64,000 nucleotides of DNA from Nocardia sp. NBC_00508 (GTDB lineage: Bacteria; Actinomycetota; Actinomycetes; Mycobacteriales; Mycobacteriaceae). The notes under the pieces were generated by a model, which made no database searches, had not been told where the DNA came from, and was given only the letters and a program-made list of their open reading frames with translations. Below are positions 17,550-25,507 of the stretch, piece after piece; positions within the stretch are counted from its first letter, which is position 1; every line of letters begins with the position of its first letter. A program made the position numbers and the translations under genes. The DNA lies in NCBI RefSeq assembly GCF_036346875.1, contig NZ_CP107852.1:7378001-7442000 (forward strand), written 5' to 3'.

Positions 17550-18425
17550 ATGGAGTACCGGGTGGCTCTGGTGGAGTCGGCACCCGAAACGGTGCTGCGG
17601 GTACCACGGGAGATCCGTCCGAACCCGACTTTGCTCGGCGAGGACATCGTCGAGGGAATGCGGGAACTGACCCAGATCGCGCAACGCGCCGGATTGACCG
17701 CCAGTGGTGCGCCGACGATCACGTTCCACCACGAGCTGCCCGTCGACGAGGCGATCCCGGTGGATTTCGGCGTACCGGTGGAACCAGCGCCGAAGCTGGG
17801 CCCGAGTTCCGGCGCGGAAGTGGTGGTGGTGCCCGGAACGCTCGTCGCCCGCACCTGCCACCGCGGCAGCTACCGCGATCTCGGCGCCGCCTATGTGGCG
17901 CTGCGGGAATGGCTGCACAACTCCGGCTATCGGCCGACCGGACCGCCGACCGAGGCGTACCTGATCGGTCCCGACGAGGTGACCGATCCACGGCGGCTGC
18001 TCACGGAGATCCGCTTGCCGGTGGCCCCCGCGCCGGCCATCTCGATACATCTCGACGCGCCGTTCGACGTGGCTGTCCGACGAACCCGGGAGGCGTTGCG
18101 GCAGCAGGGGCTCAGTGTGATCGCCGAGGTCGATGTGCAGGCCACACTGCACGAGGCGCTCGGCGAACACATCGAGAACTACCTGCTCCTCGGTGTCTGT
18201 GATCCGGGGCTGACCTATCGCGCGCTGACGGCCGATCGCCAGGCCGGACTACTGCTGTCGTGCAGTGTGGTGGTGCGCTCGGTCGACACCGGCACGCTGG
18301 TCGAGGCCACGGATCCCGAGTTGCTGGTGCGCGGCACCCAGCCGGCGCTGCGGCCGGTCGCCGAAGACGCGCGCCGGCTACTCGCCGCCGCGCTGGAGAG
18401 CCTCCGTGAACCGGCACCGGCGTGA
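17550..18425 (+). CDS. GyrI-like domain / DUF302 fusion protein
   Basis: 291 residues. The N-terminal half (about 1-155) resembles the GyrI/AraC effector-binding fold (for example VVVVPGTLVARTCHRGSY near residue 91), a small-molecule binding module. The C-terminal half (about 160-285) resembles DUF302: FDVAVRRTREALRQQGLSVI, then ENYLLLGVCDPGLTYRALTA and LLLSCSVVVR. A strong ribosome site (AGGAGG) precedes the ATG and a near-perfect DosR box lies 56 bases further up, so it should be induced with the dormancy genes. Ligand unknown. Confidence 0.85.
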   Translation: MEYRVALVESAPETVLRVPREIRPNPTLLGEDIVEGMRELTQIAQRAGLTASGAPTITFHHELPVDEAIPVDFGVPVEPAPKLGPSSGAEVVVVPGTLVARTCHRGSYRDLGAAYVALREWLHNSGYRPTGPPTEAYLIGPDEVTDPRRLLTEIRLPVAPAPAISIHLDAPFDVAVRRTREALRQQGLSVIAEVDVQATLHEALGEHIENYLLLGVCDPGLTYRALTADRQAGLLLSCSVVVRSVDTGTLVEATDPELLVRGTQPALRPVAEDARRLLAAALESLREPAPA

Positions 18426-18596
18426 TCGGGCTCCGCGCCGAACCCGGCCTCCGGCTCTCCGCGAGGCCGAACGGTCTACTTCTGCGCGGGGCGGCGCGGG
18501 CGGATCACCGGTAGGGGCGAACGTCGTCCGGTTCACTGGGGCTCGCGCGCGTGGCGGCGCAGCCTGTCTGCAGTGGAATCGCCGGGCGTGACCAGC

Positions 18597-18611
18597 GGTG
18601 ACGATGGTCCC
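18597..18611 (+). promoter_or_regulatory. Possible degenerate DosR box
   Basis: The plus strand reads GGTGACGATGGTCCC; reversed, GGGACCATCGTCACC. It keeps GGGACC and the central CG but loses the C run. It precedes the flavodoxin remnant and the DUF2267 gene. Confidence 0.3.
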
Positions 18612-18654
18612 ACCGGCACGGGCACGAGGCCTCTCACCCGACCCGGCGCACGCG

Positions 18655-18870
18655 AGCAGGCTCGTGGATATGGAGATCCAGCACGCTCCCGACCGCCCCG
18701 TTTCGACACTCCGGGGCTGGGTAGTGCGGTACACGACATGGCTCTCCTACCCGCCGCCGTCGACTACGTGCGCGCCCACCGCGACGAGTTCACCGGGCCG
18801 CGACGTCTGCTTGTTCAGCGTCGGGCGCGGGGTGCTGCGCGATCCGATCGGACGCCGCGCATTCGCTCCT
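18655..18870 (+). pseudogene. Flavodoxin-domain remnant
   Basis: Two frames together spell the middle of a short-chain flavodoxin of the protoporphyrinogen-oxidase-like type: GLGSAVHDMALLPAAVDYVR and AHRDEFTG in one frame (about 18713-18800), then RDVCLFSVGRGVLRDPIGR in another (about 18798-18857). Functional relatives read through this region as VVLGSAVY..., VRRHR... and WLFSSGP. At least one frameshift near 18800 separates the pieces, and neither the FMN-loop N terminus nor the C terminus is recognisable. It is a decayed gene between a possible DosR box and the DUF2267 gene. Confidence 0.6.
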
Positions 18871-18895
18871 CGACCCATCCGTGAAAGGCGAACCC

Positions 18896-19552
18896 ATGAG
18901 TTATCACCGTGACCCCCTCGCCCCTGCGGTCCACACCGCTCACGAGTGGCTGCGCGCCGTTGCCGACGGGCTCGGTACCGAGGACCGTCCTTTCGCGCAC
19001 CGCGCTCTGCGCGCCTGGCTGCATTCGGTGCGTGACCGCATCGGCGTCAGTGCGGCCGCGCACCTGAGCGCCCAGCTGCCCGAACTGCTGCGCGGGATCT
19101 TCTACGAAGGCTGGGTTCCCGCGCACGTCCCCGTCCGGCACGATGTGCCGTCGTTCCTCGCCCAGTTCGCCGCCGAGGCAGGCGTTTCGCGCGACGAGGC
19201 AGTGGCGCTCGCCGGCGCGGTCACCGATTCGCTCACCGACCTGTTCTCCCCCGGACAGCTAGACCACGTGTTCGCGCTGCTGCCGGAGAATCTGCGGTCC
19301 ATCCTGCGGGGATCGGACCTCGCCAGCACGTTGTCGGCATCGGCGGCGGTCGCCCGACCGCAGCCGTCTCGCATCGACGAATTCGACAACCGGCTGCGGG
19401 CGCTGTCCGACGCGGTGGCAGCCCTCGTTCGCGGCCTCGAGGAACCGCTCGGCGGCGAAACGCATAACGCCGCGCGGGTATCCGCGGCTCAGCAGGCCCA
19501 CCGGATTCTGCTCGCCGAAGGGCTGACCGGCTCCACCGCATCGACACGCTGA
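18896..19552 (+). CDS. DUF2267 protein
   Basis: 218-residue soluble helical protein with DUF2267 features: AHEWLRAVADGLGTEDRPFA near residue 15, AHRALRAWLHSVRDRIGV, LPELLRGIFYEGW near 62, then a second related unit from residue ~80 (FLAQFAAEAGVSRDEAVALA, LDHVFALLPENLRSILRG). The C-terminal 60 residues are a separate helical tail (FDNRLRALSDAVAALVRGLE). The ATG at 18896 is chosen over a GTG at 18881 because GAAAGG lies just before it. DUF2267 genes often neighbour universal stress proteins. It is convergent with the WS/DGAT gene. Confidence 0.85.
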   Translation: MSYHRDPLAPAVHTAHEWLRAVADGLGTEDRPFAHRALRAWLHSVRDRIGVSAAAHLSAQLPELLRGIFYEGWVPAHVPVRHDVPSFLAQFAAEAGVSRDEAVALAGAVTDSLTDLFSPGQLDHVFALLPENLRSILRGSDLASTLSASAAVARPQPSRIDEFDNRLRALSDAVAALVRGLEEPLGGETHNAARVSAAQQAHRILLAEGLTGSTASTR

Positions 19553-19576
19553 TCCAGGAGGGCCCGTCGTCCCTGT

Positions 19577-20944
19577 TCACTCCCCGGCCATCCCCGGCCG
19601 GGGCAGCCGCCGTAACTCGGCGTGCTCCCGCAGCCGCTGGATCTCACGCCCGATCCCGTCGGCGATCACGGCGATATCAGGTGCGGTGTCGTAGTCACCG
19701 GTGATGCCGAACGTCAGGTGGTCCGCGTAACTGAGGATCGCGATCGCGGTGCGCAACCGCATGGCGATCGGCACGGCCGGTAGCAACTCCAGGACCTTCC
19801 GCCCGCGGATGGTCAGTTCGCGGCGCGGGCCGGGCACGTTGGTCGCGAGCGCACCGACGCTGCGCTGGGGAAATCGCGCCATCAGCCGGATACCCCACGC
19901 GACGGCCGCGAAGGGCACCCGGCCCGCCAGGGCGAGTATCGAACTCTGCGCCCGCGCCTCGCCTCTCGACTTGTGCTTCGACATCCGCCCGTGAATCATC
20001 TCCAGACGCTCGACCGGATCGGCCACATCGATCGGTAGGAACGGCAGCATCGCTGAGACCCGGTTGTCGAGCGTGTATTTCGCCTCCGTGGGCCGCATCG
20101 ACACCGGAACGAGAATGCGCAACTTGTCCCGGGTCGGCCGCTCGTTCCTACTGCGCAAAAGGTCACGGTACGCGGCGGCGATGGCGGTCAGGACGACATC
20201 GTTGACGGTGGCGCCGAACGCCGTGCCGATCGCGTGGACATCCGACAGCGCGGCCCGTGCGACGACGTACCGGCGCTGCCGTCCGATGGGGCCGTTGAGC
20301 GAGCACTCCGCGGTCGGCGAAACCGCTGCGACAGCCAATGGGACCAGACTGCGGACCATGCCGATCAGGTATCGGGGCACGACTACCGGCAGCCGCATTC
20401 CCTGGCGAGCGTAATTCAGCCACTCCATGGCGGCGCAGACCCGTGACTCGGGCGCCACCTTCTCCGTCCCCGCCGCCACCGGATCGCACAGATTCTCGAA
20501 GACGGAGATCCCGGACACGCCGTCGACCAGGCTGTGATGCGCTTTGACGATCAGCGCCCAGCGGTCCCCGGCGAGATGTTCCACGACGACGCACTGCCAG
20601 AGCGGATGATCGCGGTCGAGCCGCTCCTCCAGTTCGGTCGCGACGAGTTCGCACAGCGCCGACTCGTCGCCGGGTGCGGGCAGCGCGGTCCATCTGATGT
20701 GGTGTGCGAGATCGAAATTCGGGTCGTTCTCCCATACCGGTGTGGCCAGGTCGAGCGGGGCACGGCGCACCTTCTGACCGAGACGTACGTTCTGTTTCAC
20801 GCCGCCGGCGAGCACACCGGTGAGCTCGTCCCTACTCGGCGGCGATCCGGCAATGATCGCCACCGCGCCGATCCCGAGACTGAGATGACGGTCGGCGTCC
20901 TCTAGTTCCATGAAGCCCGAATCGAGGGGCCGCAGTTCTGTCAT
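19577..20944 (-). CDS. Wax ester synthase / diacylglycerol acyltransferase (WS/DGAT)
   Basis: 455-residue acyl-CoA-dependent acyltransferase that makes triacylglycerol or wax esters. The active-site motif HHSLVDG sits near residue 138, PLDSGFMELED near the N terminus (family PLD..F), and the later family marks NDVVLTAIAAAYRDLL (near 245), NRVSAMLPFLPIDV and ATNVPGPRRELTIRG are present. Length is as usual (about 450-470). Tgs1 (Rv3130c), which drives lipid storage in hypoxia, is a DosR-regulon member of the same family. It is last in a minus-strand operon after the nitroreductase and Rv1733c-like genes (gaps of 26 and 22 bases). Confidence 0.93.
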   Translation of the reverse strand: MTELRPLDSGFMELEDADRHLSLGIGAVAIIAGSPPSRDELTGVLAGGVKQNVRLGQKVRRAPLDLATPVWENDPNFDLAHHIRWTALPAPGDESALCELVATELEERLDRDHPLWQCVVVEHLAGDRWALIVKAHHSLVDGVSGISVFENLCDPVAAGTEKVAPESRVCAAMEWLNYARQGMRLPVVVPRYLIGMVRSLVPLAVAAVSPTAECSLNGPIGRQRRYVVARAALSDVHAIGTAFGATVNDVVLTAIAAAYRDLLRSRNERPTRDKLRILVPVSMRPTEAKYTLDNRVSAMLPFLPIDVADPVERLEMIHGRMSKHKSRGEARAQSSILALAGRVPFAAVAWGIRLMARFPQRSVGALATNVPGPRRELTIRGRKVLELLPAVPIAMRLRTAIAILSYADHLTFGITGDYDTAPDIAVIADGIGREIQRLREHAELRRLPRPGMAGE

Positions 20945-20966
20945 TGTGCACGCTCCGGATGCGTCA

Positions 20967-21575
20967 CTATGTGTCCTTGCCGATCGGCCTGCTCATACGC
21001 CGCCACTCGGACTCCCAAGCCGCGCTATGGATCCGCCCCAGCAGCCAGCTCGTAGTCAGCATCAGAGCTACTGCGCCACAACATATCCCGGCCAGCGTGA
21101 CCAGGCCGGTCAGTATGCCGGACCACGCCGCATGGGCGGACGGCCGCGGCGGCGCGGTCACCTTGTCGTCCGGGCCGAGCCATACCGTGACGCGGCTGCC
21201 GAGTTCGGTCCTACCGGCGACCTCCACGGTCGCGCTGTGTTCTCGGCCGCCGCGCGTCCAGTGCACGGTCGCTTCCCGCTGCTTGTCGATGCCCTCGAAC
21301 CGGCCCGTCGTCACCCTGCGCACCGGTTCGCCCGTGACGGTGGCTGTCACCGCGACCTTCCCCGTGTTGTCGGCACGGATGCGCTCGGCCGCGGCCGCGT
21401 AACTCGTCGTCCCGGCCGCGCCCGCGAGCGGAACGGCAATCAGCACCACCACCGCGGCCAGCAGCCGCACCAGCGCCTCCCACCGGTCCGAGGCGCGCAT
21501 CAACGGATTGGCGCTCCATGGCTGCGACCGCCATAGACGAACTACGGGCGACGGATACAGCGGCACCTGGATCAC
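20967..21575 (-). CDS. Rv1733c-like two-pass membrane protein
   Basis: 202 residues with transmembrane segments at about 36-56 (LVRLLAAVVVLIAVPLAG) and 150-175 (LTGLVTLAGICCGAVALML), an extracellular domain of ~90 residues between them, and a short basic tail. The N-terminal NPLMRASDRWEALVRLL and the overall layout match M. tuberculosis Rv1733c, a DosR-regulon membrane protein of unknown function. GTG start at 21575; a second in-frame GTG three codons later has a better-spaced AGAGG. It is the middle gene of the operon 22570 to 19577. Confidence 0.85.
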   Translation of the reverse strand: MIQVPLYPSPVVRLWRSQPWSANPLMRASDRWEALVRLLAAVVVLIAVPLAGAAGTTSYAAAAERIRADNTGKVAVTATVTGEPVRRVTTGRFEGIDKQREATVHWTRGGREHSATVEVAGRTELGSRVTVWLGPDDKVTAPPRPSAHAAWSGILTGLVTLAGICCGAVALMLTTSWLLGRIHSAAWESEWRRMSRPIGKDT

Positions 21576-21601
21576 CTCTTTCGAGCACCCGCGTCGGTGA
21601 C

Positions 21602-22570
21602 CTATGGGTCCAGCGGATGCAGCACTTCATCGAGTGGGCGGCGCGGAGAGGCCGGTACCTGGCCCGCGCCCTCGTCCGCCCAGCCGATCCGGACGACGAT
21701 GTGCGGGTAACCGTTGTCGCCGAGAACATTCGTGCGGATCCGGTTTCTGGTGCCGGCCAACTCCAGCGGCTCCGTCAAAGGGCAGGTCGCCAGGCCGAGC
21801 GTCGTGGCGATCAGCAGCACCGCGCTGGCGGCCTCACCTGCCAGCAATCGCGACAAACGATCGTCGGCGGGCGTGCTGAGCAGGATCAGCCGGTCGGCGG
21901 CGTCGGCGTCGCCGATTACCGCCTGCGGCAGCCCCGGATTCGAGAATGGCCGCACGGTCGGATCGGTGGCGAGCAGTACTGCCCGTCGCTCGGGGACGCC
22001 GTGCCTATCGCTCCACTGCGCGAGTTCGGCACCGTAGGAGAAGTCGCGGGTATGTTCCCAGGCCGCCTGCTCGAATGCCCGCAGCAACTGTGTCCGAGCG
22101 GGTTCGGCATCGATGCCGCGAGCCTGGACTCCGTTCGTGGCGCCTGCGGCGGCGACAGTCTCGACGTATGCGCCCGGCACCGCTCGGGGGGCGTAACGCC
22201 GGCGATCGGTGTGCCGCCGGTTGATGGCAGCCGCCATCCGAACCGCTTCGGCAGTGGTGGTGGCGGCCTGGAACTCGACGACAGCCAGATGCCGCGGCTC
22301 GGCGGGATCCGGCAGCCGATGGATCACCGTCTCCCATCCGGACCCGCGCGCCGCTACCCGCAGATGATGCAGCGCCGCCCCACAACTCAGGAGCAGATCG
22401 CGACCATCCGGGTCCGTGTGCGGAAGCCATCGGCTTTCGTCGGCATAGAGGTGCGCAATGGTGTCACCGACCCGCCACAACCACGGCTGGGTGTTGTGCA
22501 CCGACGGCGCCCGCATCGCCGAAGCCAGCACGGAGCGAAGAGTGTCGCTGTCGGGCTGTGCGCACGGCAT
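21602..22570 (-). CDS. Acg-like nitroreductase family protein
   Basis: 322-residue protein of the same group as the gene at 13304: RAPSVHNTQPWLWRVGD near residue 20, RRHTDRRRYAPR near 118, TTLGLATCPLTEPLELAG near 255, and an end of the form PRRPLDEVLHPL. These FMN-fold proteins (Rv2032/Acg, Rv3127, Rv3131) are DosR-regulon members. The ATG at 22570 has AAGGGG six bases upstream and is preferred to a GTG at 22603. It is first in an operon with the Rv1733c-like and WS/DGAT genes and divergent from dosR. Confidence 0.9.
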   Translation of the reverse strand: MPCAQPDSDTLRSVLASAMRAPSVHNTQPWLWRVGDTIAHLYADESRWLPHTDPDGRDLLLSCGAALHHLRVAARGSGWETVIHRLPDPAEPRHLAVVEFQAATTTAEAVRMAAAINRRHTDRRRYAPRAVPGAYVETVAAAGATNGVQARGIDAEPARTQLLRAFEQAAWEHTRDFSYGAELAQWSDRHGVPERRAVLLATDPTVRPFSNPGLPQAVIGDADAADRLILLSTPADDRLSRLLAGEAASAVLLIATTLGLATCPLTEPLELAGTRNRIRTNVLGDNGYPHIVVRIGWADEGAGQVPASPRRPLDEVLHPLDP

Positions 22571-22667
22571 CGCATGCCCCTTGAACTCAGCCACGATAGG
22601 CACCTTCCAGCTGGCTATACCGGCTTGGTTCCTCCTTCAGCATTGCGCGATCCGGCGGCGTAGATAG

Positions 22668-22682
22668 CAGTCGAAGGTCACC
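22668..22682 (-). promoter_or_regulatory. Candidate DosR box for nitroreductase operon (weak)
   Basis: The minus strand reads GGTGACCTTCGACTG, sharing GACCTTCG with the strong boxes. It is about 100 bases upstream of the operon start at 22570. Confidence 0.4.
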
Positions 22683-22835
22683 GAATGCCGGGCCCTCCGG
22701 CCACGATCGGACCACGCGAACGGGCCGACTGTGCCTCGACCGCGCTCCCCGGCCGCTGGTCTTCGGTGCCGGCGCTCGGCCCGGTCCCGGGCGGTGGACC
22801 GCCGGCCTCCGATGTGACGAGCGGTTGCCCGGAAA

Positions 22836-22851
22836 GGGGACCTTGGTCCTT
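22836..22851 (+). promoter_or_regulatory. DosR box upstream of dosR
   Basis: GGGGACCTTGGTCCTT, a near-palindrome around GGACC-TT-GGTCC. It lies 64 bases before the dosR ATG, consistent with autoregulation as in mycobacteria. Confidence 0.7.
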
Positions 22852-22915
22852 ACCCAGCGGACCGCTCCGGTGCGTACTCTCGACCCCACCACTTCTTCCC
22901 GGATTGGACACCACC

Positions 22916-23572
22916 ATGATCACGGTGTTTCTGGTCGATGATCACGAAATAGTCCGCCGCGGGCTGGTCGACTTGCTCTCGGCGGACCCGGAACTGTCCG
23001 TCGTGGGAGAGGCGGGCGACGTCGCGCAGGCCCTTGCCCGGATCCCCGCACTGCGGCCGGACGTCGCCGTCCTCGATGTGCGCCTGCCCGACGGCAACGG
23101 CATCGAACTCTGCCGCGATCTGCTGTCGAGACTCGACGATCTGCGGTGCCTGATCCTCACCTCGTTCACCGACGAACAGGCCATGCTCGACGCCATCCTC
23201 GCGGGGGCCAGCGGCTACGTCGTCAAGGACATCAAAGGCATGGAGCTGGCCAAGGCCATCAAGGAAGTCGGCGCCGGGCGCTCCCTGCTCGACAACCGCG
23301 CGGCCGCCGCCCTGATGCAACGGCTGCGCGCGAACACCCAGCAGGACGGCCCCTTGGCCGGCCTCACCGAACAGGAGCGCAAACTGCTCGACCTCCTCGG
23401 TGAGGGACTGACCAACCGGCAGATCGCGCAGCGCATGTTCCTGGCGGAGAAAACGGTCAAGAACTACGTCTCCCGGCTGCTGTCCAAGCTCGGTCTGGAA
23501 CGGCGTACCCAAGCGGCGGTCTACGCGTCGAAACTCCGGTCCCGGTCTTCCGGGTCAACCGTTGACTCCTGA
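22916..23572 (+). CDS. dosR: DosR/DevR response regulator
   Basis: 218 residues, against 217 in M. tuberculosis DosR. N-terminal receiver domain: acidic pair DD near residue 8, phosphoacceptor Asp in VAVLDVRLPDG near 54, Thr/Ser in LILTSF near 82, Lys in YVVKDIKG near 104. C-terminal LuxR/NarL helix-turn-helix from about 145: LTEQERKLLDLLGEGLTNRQ then KTVKNYVSRLLSKLGLERRT, almost the M. tuberculosis recognition helix. The ATG at 22916 begins MITVFLVDDHE; an upstream in-frame extension to 22685 is not needed. It precedes dosS by 80 bases and has its own DosR box. Confidence 0.96.
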   Translation: MITVFLVDDHEIVRRGLVDLLSADPELSVVGEAGDVAQALARIPALRPDVAVLDVRLPDGNGIELCRDLLSRLDDLRCLILTSFTDEQAMLDAILAGASGYVVKDIKGMELAKAIKEVGAGRSLLDNRAAAALMQRLRANTQQDGPLAGLTEQERKLLDLLGEGLTNRQIAQRMFLAEKTVKNYVSRLLSKLGLERRTQAAVYASKLRSRSSGSTVDS

Positions 23573-23652
23573 TCCGTGTCCGCTGACGCCGCAGATCCGT
23601 GTGCGAATTGCCGAGCGTTCACTTCGAGCAGCGCGTGAAATAACCTTGCTCT

Positions 23653-25383
23653 ATGACCGATGACGCGCTAACCGGTATGTTCTCGGTGCGCGACACGCTG
23701 TCGCGGCTGCGGCTGCGAGAACTGCTCGCCGAGGTCAAGGACCGCATCGAGCAGATCATCGACGCTCGCGATCGGATGGACGGACTGATCGAGGCGATGC
23801 TCTCGGTCACCTCCGGCCTGGACCTCGATCGCACCCTGCGCACGATCGTGCATACGGCGACGTCGCTCGTCGACGCCCGCTACGGAGCGCTCGGCATCCG
23901 TGGCCACGACCAGCAGCTCACGCAGTTCATCTTCGAAGGCATCGACGAACCGACCAGGGAACTGATCGGTGATCTCCCGCAAGGCCACGGTGTCCTCGGG
24001 TTGCTGTTCAGCCAGCCCAAACCGATCCGCCTGGACAACCTCGCAGACCATCCGTGCTCGGTCGGGTTCCCCGGACATCATCCGCCGATGCGCACCTTCC
24101 TCGGTGTCCCGGTCCGCATTCGCGACCAGGTTTTCGGCAACCTGTATCTCACGGAGAAGGCCAACGGCCTGCCGTTCACCGAGGACGACGAGGTCATCGT
24201 GCGGGCGTTGGCGGCCGCGGCCGGTATCGCCATCGACAACGCGCACCTGTACGAATCCGCGCGCACCCGGCAAGCCTGGATCGAGGCCACCCGCGACATC
24301 ACGACCGAATTCCTTGCGGGCACCGCATCCGACCAGGTCCTGGCCCATCTCGTCGAGGCGACGCGTCGGCTGACCGGCTCCGAGCGGACCTTGCTCGCGG
24401 TTGTCCCCGACCCCGAGACCAGGCCGGACGACATCACCGAACTTCTCATCACGCACGCCGCGGGCGCCGAGGACAACCAGCGGCCGGTGAAGCTGCCCTT
24501 CGGGGACACGACGATCGGCAAGGCGTTCCGGCTGCGTGCCCCACAGCGCCTCGACGACTCACGCCGCGCTGATCTCGGCAAGATCTTTCCGGACGCCGGG
24601 CCGGCGCTGGTCCTGCCCATGCAGACCTCCGACTCCACGGTAGGGGTGCTGATAGCGCTACGTTCGGTGGAGTCGGCGCCGTACGACGACGAAACCCTCG
24701 AATTGACCGCCGCCTTCACCAATCAGGCGGCGCTGGCGATGCAGCTGGCCGACGCGCAACGGCGCATGCGGGAACTGGACATTCTGTCCGACCGCGACCG
24801 GATCGCCCGGGACCTGCACGACCACGTCATCCAGCGACTGTTCGCCGTAGGCCTCAATTTGCAGGGCACCGTGCCCCGCTCACGCGTACCCGAAGTGCGG
24901 GACCGGCTCATCCAGGCGATCAACGATTTGCAGGAGGTCGTCCAGGAGATCCGGACCTCGATCTTCGACCTGCACGGCGGCGACGGCCACAGCGCGCGCC
25001 TGCGGCAACGCATCGAGGACGCGATCCGGCAGCAGACCGGCGCCAGTGCGATCCGCACCTCCGTCCACATCGCGGGACCGCTGTCGGTGATCGAACCCGA
25101 ACTGGCCGACCACGCGGAAGCCGTGGTGCGTGAGGCGGTCAGCAACGCCGTCCGGCACTCCGGCGCCAAGTCGGTCTCGGTCGAAATCGCGGTCGCCGAC
25201 GACCTGACCATCCTCGTCGAGGACGACGGATGCGGAATCCCCGAGCATGTCACGCCCAGCGGTCTGACGAATCTGGCCCGGCGCGCCGAAGCAGCGGCCG
25301 GAACCTTCACGATCACATCCGGCACCGGCCCGGAGGGAAACACGGCCGGGACGCGGCTGTGCTGGAAGGTCCCCCTGCACTGA
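23653..25383 (+). CDS. dosS: DosS/DevS-type heme-GAF histidine kinase
   Basis: 576 residues: GAF-A (about 60-200), GAF-B (about 225-370), dimerisation/phosphoacceptor helix with DRIARDLHDHVIQRLF near 380 (His in DLHDH), and HATPase_c (VVREAVSNAVRHSGAKSV near 490; DDGCGIP near 525). GAF-A keeps the proximal heme histidine context HHPPMRTFLGVPV and the tyrosine of FGNLYL that gates oxygen in mycobacterial DosS. It should therefore bind heme and sense O2, NO, CO or redox state, then phosphorylate DosR. Order dosR-dosS is as in M. tuberculosis. DosS and DosT cannot be told apart by eye. Confidence 0.95.
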   Translation: MTDDALTGMFSVRDTLSRLRLRELLAEVKDRIEQIIDARDRMDGLIEAMLSVTSGLDLDRTLRTIVHTATSLVDARYGALGIRGHDQQLTQFIFEGIDEPTRELIGDLPQGHGVLGLLFSQPKPIRLDNLADHPCSVGFPGHHPPMRTFLGVPVRIRDQVFGNLYLTEKANGLPFTEDDEVIVRALAAAAGIAIDNAHLYESARTRQAWIEATRDITTEFLAGTASDQVLAHLVEATRRLTGSERTLLAVVPDPETRPDDITELLITHAAGAEDNQRPVKLPFGDTTIGKAFRLRAPQRLDDSRRADLGKIFPDAGPALVLPMQTSDSTVGVLIALRSVESAPYDDETLELTAAFTNQAALAMQLADAQRRMRELDILSDRDRIARDLHDHVIQRLFAVGLNLQGTVPRSRVPEVRDRLIQAINDLQEVVQEIRTSIFDLHGGDGHSARLRQRIEDAIRQQTGASAIRTSVHIAGPLSVIEPELADHAEAVVREAVSNAVRHSGAKSVSVEIAVADDLTILVEDDGCGIPEHVTPSGLTNLARRAEAAAGTFTITSGTGPEGNTAGTRLCWKVPLH

Positions 25384-25507
25384 GCATCGGCTCGCCGACA
25401 TTCGACGTGGTCAGGCCCGGCCCCGGACGTGAATCCCCGCTGGATCCCACTTCCTGCGGAGCGGAACCTCGCTCGTTCGACCGCGTGCGAGTGTGCCCAG
25501 GAGAAGA

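Noticed and set aside
25365..25385. GGGACCTT-type half site at the end of dosS
   Set aside because: It is within coding sequence, matches only the left half, and is over 100 bases from the next start.
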